Positions 38,851-45,806 of a DNA stretch of 64,000 nt are shown one piece after another. The notes below the pieces were generated by a model that saw nothing but the letters and a program-made list of their open reading frames with translations, was not told where the DNA came from and ran no database searches. Position 1 is the first letter of the stretch. Every line of letters begins with the position of its first letter. Origin of the DNA: Hyphomonadaceae bacterium BL14 (GTDB lineage Bacteria; Pseudomonadota; Alphaproteobacteria; Caulobacterales; Maricaulaceae); the NCBI GenBank assembly GCA_027627705.1, contig CP091242.1, positions 546,076 through 610,075 of the forward strand, in the 5' to 3' direction. Position numbers and translations under genes: made by a program.

Positions 38851-38867
38851 CGTGCATAGAATGCACG
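38851..38867. promoter_or_regulatory. palindrome in the promoter region of the toxin-antitoxin-like pair
   Basis: CGTGCAT-AGA-ATGCACG is a perfect inverted repeat with 7-base arms, 42 bases upstream of the 56-codon gene. On the minus strand it overlaps a possible -10 (TATGCA, 38853-38858), with TTGCCC at 38874-38879 as a possible -35 at the short spacing of 15. It has the look of an autorepression operator. Confidence 0.4.
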
Positions 38868-39017
38868 CTTGTGGGGCAAGAGCAAGGCGGATCGCGCCTG
38901 ACGCCTTGGCGCGCTTTGGCGGCGAGGGGCGAAATCTCGCATATAATAAGCAGGTTGTGCGGTTCCGGGACAAGCCGGAGCGAGGCTTCGCTCCAGGCCC
39001 GCCTGCCAGTTCCCGCC

Positions 39018-39848
39018 TCAATCCCTGAGCAGGGCGTTGATGGAGGTCTTTGACCGGGTCTGGGCGTCAACGCGCTTGACGATCACGGCGCAATAGAGCG
39101 ACGGGCCGCCCTTGGGGTCAGGCAAGGCGCCGGGCACCACCACGGCGTAGGCCGGGACCTCGCCGCGCATCACCTCGCCGGTGGCGCGGTCCACGATCTT
39201 GGTGGAGGCGCCGATATAGACGCCCATGGACAAGACCGCGCCTTCGCGCACGATCACGCCTTCGGCCACTTCGGCGCGGGCGCCGATGAAGCAGTTGTCC
39301 TCGATGATCACCGGGCTTGCCTGCAGCGGCTCAAGCACGCCGCCAATCCCGGCACCGCCGGAGATGTGCACGTTCTTGCCGATCTGCGCGCATGAGCCGA
39401 CCGTGGCCCAGGTGTCGATCATCGCGCCTTCGTCCACATAGGCCCCGATATTGACGAAGGAGGGCATCAGCACGGCGTTGCGGGCGATGTGGGCACCCCG
39501 GCGCACGGCGGCAGGGGGCACGGCGCGGAAGCCCGCCGCGGTGAACTCTGCCTCGCCCCAGCCTTCAAATTTCGATGCGACCTTGTCCCACCATGGACCC
39601 TCGCCGGGCCCGCCGGCGATGAGCGTGTTGGGGTTCAGACGGAAGGACAGGAGCACCGCTTTCTTCAGCCATTCATGCACCGTCCACCCACCCTTGCCGT
39701 CAGGCGAGGCCACGCGCGCGGCGCCGCTGTCGAGCAGGGCGAGCGCGGTTTCCACCGCCTCGCGGACGGGTCCTCGGCTCTGGGGGGTCAGCTCGGCGCG
39801 CGCCTCCCAGGCGGCGTCGATGGTGTCTTTGAGGGCGGCGTGTGTCAT
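39018..39848 (-). CDS. dapD: 2,3,4,5-tetrahydropyridine-2,6-dicarboxylate N-succinyltransferase
   Basis: DapD succinylates tetrahydrodipicolinate, the step before DapC and DapE in diaminopimelate synthesis. The 276 residues contain an N-terminal alpha domain and then a left-handed parallel beta-helix of hexapeptide repeats (about 100-240), with [34 protein letters not shown] and [12 protein letters not shown]. Length is normal. It follows the HAD gene by three bases, so they share an mRNA. Confidence 0.96.
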   Translation of the reverse strand: MTHAALKDTIDAAWEARAELTPQSRGPVREAVETALALLDSGAARVASPDGKGGWTVHEWLKKAVLLSFRLNPNTLIAGGPGEGPWWDKVASKFEGWGEAEFTAAGFRAVPPAAVRRGAHIARNAVLMPSFVNIGAYVDEGAMIDTWATVGSCAQIGKNVHISGGAGIGGVLEPLQASPVIIEDNCFIGARAEVAEGVIVREGAVLSMGVYIGASTKIVDRATGEVMRGEVPAYAVVVPGALPDPKGGPSLYCAVIVKRVDAQTRSKTSINALLRD

Positions 39849-39851
39849 GGA

Positions 39852-40550
39852 TCAGGCCTTGGATCTGGCGGCGCGCATCTCGCCCAGGAAACCGGTCAGG
39901 CAGTCTGCGGCGTAATGAACATGGGGCGGGTGGGCACCTGGTCCGGCGGTATGGCCGTCCGGGTCCTCGGTGCCCGCGCGGATCAGCACGGTGGTGAAGC
40001 CCATATCGGCCGCCGTTTCAAGATTGGCCGGTGAATCTTCAAACATAACCGCGCGGCGTGGCGTGATGTCGAAATGGCGCGTGAAGCGCTCGAAACTCGC
40101 CCGGTGGGGTTTGGGCAGGTATTGCGCCGCCTCGATGTCATACAGGTCATCGAACAGGCCGTTCAGACCCAGCCGGTCGATGACTTTTTCGGCGTGTTTG
40201 CGCGAGCCATTGGTGAACACCACCCGCTTGCCCTCCAGCGCCGCGACGTGACCGGCCAGTTCGGGGTTGGGTGTGATGACCGAGTGGTCGACATCGTGAA
40301 CGAAATCGAGGAAATCGCCCATATTGACGTCGTGATTGCTCATCAGGCCGTTGAGCGTCGTGCCGTATTCGCGCCAGTAGGTTTTCTGCACCCGGCGCGC
40401 GTTCTCGCGGTCGAGGTCCAGCAGGCGCATCACGTACAGCGTCATGCGCTGCTCAACCTGGCTCATCACGGCCGTGTCGGCCGGGTAGAGGGTGTTGTCC
40501 AGATCAAACACCCATGAGTCCGTGGCGTGGAAGCGGGCAACGCTGCTCAC
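39852..40550 (-). CDS. HAD-family pyrimidine 5'-nucleotidase
   Basis: A haloacid-dehalogenase-type phosphatase of 232 residues. Motif I is VFDLDNTLYP (nucleophile Asp at about residue 16), motif II FTNGSRKHA, the motif III Lys in YLPKPH, and motif IV FEDSPANLE. This subgroup (SDT1/PHM8-like) dephosphorylates pyrimidine nucleotides and is commonly found between argB and dapD in alphaproteobacteria. The start overlaps the previous gene's stop by four bases. Confidence 0.88.
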   Translation of the reverse strand: MSSVARFHATDSWVFDLDNTLYPADTAVMSQVEQRMTLYVMRLLDLDRENARRVQKTYWREYGTTLNGLMSNHDVNMGDFLDFVHDVDHSVITPNPELAGHVAALEGKRVVFTNGSRKHAEKVIDRLGLNGLFDDLYDIEAAQYLPKPHRASFERFTRHFDITPRRAVMFEDSPANLETAADMGFTTVLIRAGTEDPDGHTAGPGAHPPHVHYAADCLTGFLGEMRAARSKA

Positions 40551-41533
40551 TGGTCGATCTCCTCGAAATCCGGTGCGGCCAGCCGCAGGATCACGCCGGC
40601 GGTCTCCGCATCGGGTGCGGGCGCAGCGCGGAAATTGGCGCGCACAAAGCCGTGGCGCTCGCAGCCGTCAGGATTGTCATTCATGAAACGGCCCGGCGCG
40701 ATGCAGAAGGAGGCGTCCGCGCCGGCGAGATGGCGTTCGCCCTGATCCGTCAGCAGGCGCACATGCACATGCGCTTCGCCCGGCACCAGACGGTCGGAGG
40801 CGAGCCGCATGCATGCGCCCGGCTCGATCCGCCACCAGCCGCGCACCCGGGTTTCGCCGTCGCGCACGCGCGCCAGTGCCGCAGCCATGGGCATTTCCGC
40901 GTCATTGCATACCCGCAGGCCCGTGCGTGCGTTGCGCTCGACCGCACGGGCGTGCAGCGCTTCGATCAGCGCGGCCCGGTCCGTGCCGAATTCCTGTCCG
41001 ATCTCCGCCTCGAACGCCGCGATCTGGCGGCGGGTGCGCCGGCCCGCAAAACCGTCAATCAGGCGAATGTCCTGGCCATTGGCCTGTAGCAGGCGCTGCA
41101 GCCCGGCCTCCTCGGCACGGTCACCGAACTCGTCGAGCTCGACCAGCACGGCGCGGGTGCGTTCGGCCTCATTGAGGCGGCGGAACTGGCGGGTCTGAAG
41201 GCCCAGGGCAGGGCAATTGGCGACGCCCTCAAACGCGAAATCAGTCTCGTCGACGCAGACGTCAAGCGCGCCGCGCCATTCGCGCACGCCGCCGGGATAG
41301 GCGCTGGTGGAGCGGGCATAGAGATACTGGTCGGTATCGGCACCCGGCCCGACGCGCGCACAGGCACCCGGGGCCAGGCGCGTCCAGCCCTCCACCGCCA
41401 GGCCGGTCGTGGTGCGCCAGGCCTTGGCCACGTCCAGCATGAAGCTTGTCTCGTTGCAGACCTCGCCCGCCAGGGCCGGGCCGGTCAGGGCCGCGGCGCC
41501 GAGGACAGCGGCCAGCAGCGCGCGCACGCTCAT
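40547..41533 (-). CDS. DUF1036-containing secreted protein
   Basis: A signal peptide (about residues 1-22) is followed by two similar Cys-containing domains: VCNETSFMLDVA...GWTRLAPGACARV, and RVCNDAEMPMAAALA...GWWRIEPGACMRL. This is the DUF1036 pattern (small, disulfide-rich). Between them a helical stretch (LLQANGQDIRLIDGFAGRRTRRQIAAFE, written here as LLQANG...RQIAAFE) looks like a peptidoglycan-binding PGB-1 domain. The product is therefore probably periplasmic and cell-wall associated. It occupies the place where argB is often found between engB and the HAD gene, and overlaps both neighbours by four bases. Confidence 0.7.
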   Translation of the reverse strand: MSVRALLAAVLGAAALTGPALAGEVCNETSFMLDVAKAWRTTTGLAVEGWTRLAPGACARVGPGADTDQYLYARSTSAYPGGVREWRGALDVCVDETDFAFEGVANCPALGLQTRQFRRLNEAERTRAVLVELDEFGDRAEEAGLQRLLQANGQDIRLIDGFAGRRTRRQIAAFEAEIGQEFGTDRAALIEALHARAVERNARTGLRVCNDAEMPMAAALARVRDGETRVRGWWRIEPGACMRLASDRLVPGEAHVHVRLLTDQGERHLAGADASFCIAPGRFMNDNPDGCERHGFVRANFRAAPAPDAETAGVILRLAAPDFEEIDQ

Positions 41534-42198
41534 GCCGGCGCCGCCAGGGCCAGGTCGGCCAGCTCCGCACGCAGCTCGGGAATGCCGTCCTGCTTGGCGC
41601 TGGAGGTGAGCGCGATGCGCGGATGGGCGGCGGGACGGCGCTCGATCTGTTTCAGGGTCTCGGCCAGACGCGCCTGAGCCTCGGCGGGCTTGAGCTTGTC
41701 CGCCTTGGTGAGCACCACCTGATAGATGACCGCTGCCTTGTCGAACGCTTTCATCACGCCCTCATCCACCGGCTTGATGCCGTGCCGCGCGTCGATGAGC
41801 AAGAGCACGCGTTTGAGATTCACCCGGCCGCGCAGATAGTCCTGCGTCAGGGCGGTCCAGCGCTCCACCACATCCTTGGGTGCCTTGGCAAAGCCATAGC
41901 CGGGCAGGTCGACAATGCGCAGGCGCCCGGCAAGATCGAAGAAGTTCAGCTCGCGCGTGCGGCCCGGCTCATTGGAGGCGCGGGCCAGCGCCTTGCGGCC
42001 GGTCAGCGCATTGATCAGCGAGGACTTGCCGACATTCGAGCGCCCGGCGAACGCCACTTCGGGCGTGTGCGGGGGGGGCAGGAATTCCAGCGCGGTCACC
42101 CCGAGCATGAAATCGCAATTGCCGGCGAACAGCTTGCGGGCTGCCTCGATGCGCTCGGCCGCTTCGGAGCCTGCGTCTGGCGCGTCAGGATGGGTCAG
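41530..42198 (-). CDS. engB: ribosome biogenesis GTPase EngB (YsxC), probable CTG start
   Basis: EngB is a GTPase needed for assembly of the large ribosomal subunit. Its G-domain motifs are clear: G1 GRSNVGKSS, G2 PGRT, G3 DLPGYGFA and G4 TKAD. The first ATG in the frame (42108) leaves out a conserved stretch, ARKLFAGNCDF, encoded just upstream. No ATG, GTG or TTG lies further up in frame. A CTG at 42198 does: it overlaps the yidC stop as CTGA and has GGGAG seven bases upstream (42206-42210). I therefore call 222 residues from CTG; the short alternative is 192. A run of eight C on the coding strand (42071-42078) lies in the PPP codons. Confidence 0.8.
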   Translation of the reverse strand: MTHPDAPDAGSEAAERIEAARKLFAGNCDFMLGVTALEFLPPPHTPEVAFAGRSNVGKSSLINALTGRKALARASNEPGRTRELNFFDLAGRLRIVDLPGYGFAKAPKDVVERWTALTQDYLRGRVNLKRVLLLIDARHGIKPVDEGVMKAFDKAAVIYQVVLTKADKLKPAEAQARLAETLKQIERRPAAHPRIALTSSAKQDGIPELRAELADLALAAPA

Positions 42199-44279
42199 CG
42201 CTTGGCTCCCGGTTTGCGCCGGGCCGGGCCCGAGCGCTTCTTCTTGGCTGCCGGGTTGGAGCGCGTGCGCGTCCCGGCCGGTTTCGGCGCGGCAGTCTCG
42301 GGCGCGTCATCGCCGCCGGCAGGCCCAGCCTCGACCCCGTCGCCGTCAACGCCCGGCGTGTTGGCCGGTTTGGTGTTCTTGAGCGCGGACTGTGTGGCGG
42401 CTGCAGCCTTTTCGTCGAGCGTGGCCCCGGCCTTGTCAGGTTCGGAAAAGTCCGGCGCCGGCTCGCCCTTCAGCCTGGCGCGCAGTTTGGCGATGCCCTT
42501 GTCCAGCTCGGTCTGAACGCCCTGGCGGCGCATGATGATGTATTGCTGGATCACGGTCAGCGTGTTGTTCCAGGCCCAGTAGATCACCAGCGCGGCGGCG
42601 AACGGTGCCAGTACGAAGGTGAACACGACGGGAAGGAAGGCGAAGATCTGACGCTGGATCTTGTCGGGCGGCGGTGGGTTCAGGCTCATCTGCGCCCACA
42701 TGGTGATGCCCATGATGATCGGCCAGACACCGACGGCGAGGTAGGGGTTGGAGATCAGCGGGATGCCCGACGGGTCGTAGGGCAGCAGGCCGAACAGGTT
42801 CCAGATGGTGGTGGGATCGGGCGCGGACATGTCCTGGATCCAGCCGAAAAACGGCGCATGGCGCGCATCCAGCGAGATGAACACGGTCTTGTACACCGCA
42901 AAGAAGATCGGGATTTGCGGCAGGATCGGCAGACACCCGGCCAGCGGATTGATCTTCTCGCGCTTGTACAGGGCCAGCATGGCCTGCTGCTGGGCCTGGG
43001 GGTTGTCTTTGTTGCGCTCGCGGATCTCGGTCATCTTCGGTGCCACGGCGCGCATCTTGGCCATGGAGGCGAAGGCGCGGTTATTGAGCGGGAAGAGCGG
43101 GATCTTGATCAGCAGCACGAACAGCATCAGCGCCAGGCCGTAATTACCGATCACGCCGTACAGATAGTGGATGATGGCGAAGAAGGGCCGGGTCAGGAAC
43201 CAGAACATGCCCCAGTCAATCGCCTGGGACAGGCGTGGAATGCCGGCCTCATCCTCGTATTGCGACAACAGCGAGGAGGACTTGGCACCCGCATACATCA
43301 TGCTGGTGTCGCTGACCGTCTCGCCCGGCGCAACGGCGACCGTCGCGGCCAGATAATTGGCTTCGAACACCGGCGCGCCGGGCCGGTCGAGCACGCGGAA
43401 CTGGCCGCGCATGTCCGGCATGCCCTGCGGCGTGACCGCAGCGAGCCAGTATTTGGACGTGAAGCCCATCCAGCCGCCCGCGCCATTGCGCTCGACCGAG
43501 CGCTCCTCGGTCATTTTATCAAAGCTGCGGTCGATCAGCCGGTCGCCGACCACGCCGACACCGCCTTCGTGCAGGATGAAGAAATTGAGCAGGTCTGGCG
43601 GAATGCCTTCCTGGCGCACCACGGCGAACCGGCGCAGAGACACCGGCGCCGCACCGGTATTGGTCACCGCATCCGTGACCGTGAACAGGTAATTGTCATC
43701 CACCGATATGGTGCGGCGGAACACCAGCGGCCCGGCGTCATGCTCCAGCACCACCGGCGTCTCCGGCGTGAGGCGGTTGCCCTCGACGAGGCGCCAGCGC
43801 GTGCTGAGATCGGGCAGGCCGGACGGCGCGTCCGACCCGCCAAGCCAGCCTGAGAACATGTAGTGGCCGTTGCCGGCCCCTTCGGGGTTCAGCAGGGTGA
43901 CCGGCACGCCGCTGTCGACTTCGGTATCGTAGCGCAACAGCTGCAGGTCATCGAGGCGCGCACCGGTCAGGGCCAGCGTGCCCGACAGGGCCGGGGTGGC
44001 GATCTCGATGCGCTCAAAGCGCGCCAGCGCGTTTTCACGGGTCAGCCCGACTGCCGGACGATCCACGTCAAAGTCCACGCCCGCCGCGTCTGGCGCCGCA
44101 TCTGCGGACGCTGCATCAGGAGCCTGCTGGGCAATCTGGGCCGCTTCGCGGGCGGCGCGCTGTTCGCGCCCCTGCGGCTGCAGCACGAACAGATCGTACA
44201 GAAGCAGCACGCCCATGACGCACACGAAAAACAGAATCAGGTTGCGCGTATTGCTCGGGTCACCCATGGGTGCGGACAT
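42195..44279 (-). CDS. yidC: membrane protein insertase YidC
   Basis: YidC inserts proteins into the inner membrane alone or with SecYEG. The 694-residue protein has an N-terminal anchor helix (NLILFFVCVMGVLLLYDL) and a large periplasmic P1 domain (about 70-365). Five C-terminal transmembrane segments follow, with the conserved LPQIPIFFAVYKTV and a hydrophilic groove Arg in NRAF. A long Ala/Pro/Lys-rich tail ends in basic residues, as in ribosome-binding YidC. It follows rnpA and overlaps the putative engB start. Confidence 0.97.
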   Translation of the reverse strand: MSAPMGDPSNTRNLILFFVCVMGVLLLYDLFVLQPQGREQRAAREAAQIAQQAPDAASADAAPDAAGVDFDVDRPAVGLTRENALARFERIEIATPALSGTLALTGARLDDLQLLRYDTEVDSGVPVTLLNPEGAGNGHYMFSGWLGGSDAPSGLPDLSTRWRLVEGNRLTPETPVVLEHDAGPLVFRRTISVDDNYLFTVTDAVTNTGAAPVSLRRFAVVRQEGIPPDLLNFFILHEGGVGVVGDRLIDRSFDKMTEERSVERNGAGGWMGFTSKYWLAAVTPQGMPDMRGQFRVLDRPGAPVFEANYLAATVAVAPGETVSDTSMMYAGAKSSSLLSQYEDEAGIPRLSQAIDWGMFWFLTRPFFAIIHYLYGVIGNYGLALMLFVLLIKIPLFPLNNRAFASMAKMRAVAPKMTEIRERNKDNPQAQQQAMLALYKREKINPLAGCLPILPQIPIFFAVYKTVFISLDARHAPFFGWIQDMSAPDPTTIWNLFGLLPYDPSGIPLISNPYLAVGVWPIIMGITMWAQMSLNPPPPDKIQRQIFAFLPVVFTFVLAPFAAALVIYWAWNNTLTVIQQYIIMRRQGVQTELDKGIAKLRARLKGEPAPDFSEPDKAGATLDEKAAAATQSALKNTKPANTPGVDGDGVEAGPAGGDDAPETAAPKPAGTRTRSNPAAKKKRSGPARRKPGAKR

Positions 44280-44303
44280 CCTTCACCAGGCCAATATGAC
44301 GCC

Positions 44304-44651
44304 TCAGGCCGGATCGGAACTCCGGCCGGCCCGCACGCGCGGGGCGAGGCTTATCAACGCGCTTTCTACATCGTCAAGCAAAGCCGTCCATGCCCGGGCA
44401 GGCGTGTCGGCGCGCGCGATGAAGACATAGTCGGTTCCCGGCGCGCCGTGGAGGGGCAGAAGCAGCCGCGCCGCCTCACGCAATCGGCGCTTGGCGCGGT
44501 TGCGCACAACAGCTCCGCCAATCTTCTTCGTGGCGGTAAATCCGGCCCGGGCAGGGCCGTTCGGATCATCCGGCCGGCTCAGCGCCTGGATCACCACGCC
44601 GGGACGTGCTGCGCGCAAGCCGTCGCGGGCGCGCAAAAAATCGCGCCGCAC
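44304..44651 (-). CDS. rnpA: ribonuclease P protein component
   Basis: RnpA is the protein subunit that helps the RNase P RNA cut pre-tRNA leaders. The family RNR motif and its flanks are clear (GGAVVRNRAKRRLREAAR), as is the N-terminal RRDFLRARDG strand. The only standard start codon near the N-terminus is the GTG at 44651 (115 residues), which cuts close to the first strand. CTG codons at 44696 or at 44705 would give a fuller N-terminus; the latter overlaps the rpmH stop as CTGA. I list the GTG but am unsure. It lies directly after rpmH as in most bacteria. Confidence 0.85.
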   Translation of the reverse strand: MRRDFLRARDGLRAARPGVVIQALSRPDDPNGPARAGFTATKKIGGAVVRNRAKRRLREAARLLLPLHGAPGTDYVFIARADTPARAWTALLDDVESALISLAPRVRAGRSSDPA

Positions 44652-44701
44652 GGTGATCCGCGCGGCGCGATCAGGATAGGCTGCAACTGGTTTCAGCGCG
44701 C

Positions 44702-44836
44702 TCAGGCGGACAGCCGCTTGCGCCCCTTGGTACGGCGGCGCGCAATGACCAGACGGCCCGACTTGGTGGCCATGCGGGCGCGGAAGCCGTGACGGCGCGC
44801 GCGCACCAGTTTGGAAGGCTGGAAAGTACGTTTCAC
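44702..44836 (-). CDS. rpmH: 50S ribosomal protein L34
   Basis: L34 is a tiny, very basic large-subunit protein. The 44-residue frame starts with GTG and reads [18 protein letters not shown], then [20 protein letters not shown], ending in RKRLSA, a typical full-length L34. It heads the rpmH-rnpA-yidC-engB cluster on the minus strand and has a good promoter and a palindromic leader upstream. Confidence 0.97.
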   Translation of the reverse strand: MKRTFQPSKLVRARRHGFRARMATKSGRLVIARRRTKGRKRLSA

Positions 44837-44858
44837 GGGATCTGCTCCGTTCAGGGAT

Positions 44859-44878
44859 GCCGCCAGCGCGCTGGCGGC
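44859..44878 (-). promoter_or_regulatory. 20-bp palindrome in the rpmH leader
   Basis: The 20 bases are perfectly self-complementary; as RNA they give an 8-bp stem with a CGCG loop. It lies 23 bases upstream of the rpmH GTG and downstream of the predicted promoter, so it should be in the 5' untranslated region. It may control translation or early transcription. Confidence 0.45.
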
Positions 44879-44898
44879 TGTCCGAATTCGAGCCGCGG

Positions 44899-44927
44899 TT
44901 GATACGGGCGGGCGCGCGCCAAGTCAA
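44899..44927 (-). promoter_or_regulatory. probable sigma-70-type promoter of rpmH
   Basis: On the minus strand TTGACT (44922-44927) and TATCAA (44899-44904) are separated by exactly 17 bases, close to housekeeping consensus. Transcription would start near 44891, giving a leader of about 55 bases before the rpmH GTG. Confidence 0.6.
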
Positions 44928-45047
44928 GCCGCTGGCGTGTATCACGCCGTGGTGATGATCGCGCCGCGAGCCGTGACTCTCTTGTGTCAGAAAATGGCTC
45001 TATAAGCGAGCCTATAGCCACCTGCTGCTTGAGGAAACCGCACCGCC

Positions 45048-45806
45048 ATGGCCGACATCGAACCTGCTGACCCCGTCCAGCCAAGGCGTACGCCGCTGTG
45101 GCGCCGCCTGATCCCGTTGGCGGTGCTTCTGGCGGGCCTGGCGGCGTTCCTGCTGGCGGGGGGCGGGCGCTATCTGAGCCCGGAAGCCGCCCAGTCGCTG
45201 CTGCGTGAGCTGGATGTCTGGGTCAGCGACAACTTCCTGATTGCCATTCTGATTTACGGAATCTTCTACGCGCTGGCGGTGTCGATTTCGGTGCCCGGCG
45301 CGGTTTGGTTCACCATCGGGGCAGGTTTTCTGTTGGGGCCCTATGCCGGGACGGCGGTGGCGGTGGTGGGCTCCACCATCGGCGCGACGATTATCTTCCT
45401 GGCGGCGCGCTATGCCTTCGCAGACTGGGTGCGCGAGCGCTTTCCCTCCTATGTGGCCCGGCTGCAGAAGGGGTTCTCGCGCGACGCCTTCACCTATGTG
45501 CTGATCCTGCGCCTGATACCGGTGCTGCCCTTTTTCGGGGTCAATCTGGCGACCGCGCTGCTGAACGTGCCGCTGCGCGCCTATGTGCTGGGCACGCTGA
45601 TCGGGGTGATTCCCCTGGGTTATGTCTATGCCACGCTGGGCTCGACCCTTGGGCAGGTCGCGGGCGGGGTGCCCAGCCTGCTGGACCTGGTGACGCCCGA
45701 GCTGATCGCGGCCATGGCCGTGTTTGCGGTCGTTGGCTTCATGCCCTTCATCTACAAACGCCTGACTGGCCAGAAGCCGCCCGCAGCCAACGGGGACGTG
45801 TCATGA
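45048..45806 (+). CDS. TVP38/TMEM64 (VTT domain) membrane protein
   Basis: A DedA-superfamily inner-membrane protein of 252 residues with about six hydrophobic segments. It has the VTT-domain pattern VWFTIGAGFLLGPYAGTAVA and the F-x-P-I/V-F-P-like loop seen here as LPFFGVNLATALLNV. Related proteins take part in lipid flipping or export, but its substrate is unknown. Its stop overlaps the start of the MerA-like gene (ATGA). This pairing of TVP38 with a mercuric-reductase-like flavoprotein is common in bacteria, to my recollection. Confidence 0.85.
   Translation: MADIEPADPVQPRRTPLWRRLIPLAVLLAGLAAFLLAGGGRYLSPEAAQSLLRELDVWVSDNFLIAILIYGIFYALAVSISVPGAVWFTIGAGFLLGPYAGTAVAVVGSTIGATIIFLAARYAFADWVRERFPSYVARLQKGFSRDAFTYVLILRLIPVLPFFGVNLATALLNVPLRAYVLGTLIGVIPLGYVYATLGSTLGQVAGGVPSLLDLVTPELIAAMAVFAVVGFMPFIYKRLTGQKPPAANGDVS

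Noticed and set aside
44837..45047. Replication origin next to rpmH
   Set aside because: No DnaA-box cluster or AT-rich stretch; dnaA/dnaN are absent.
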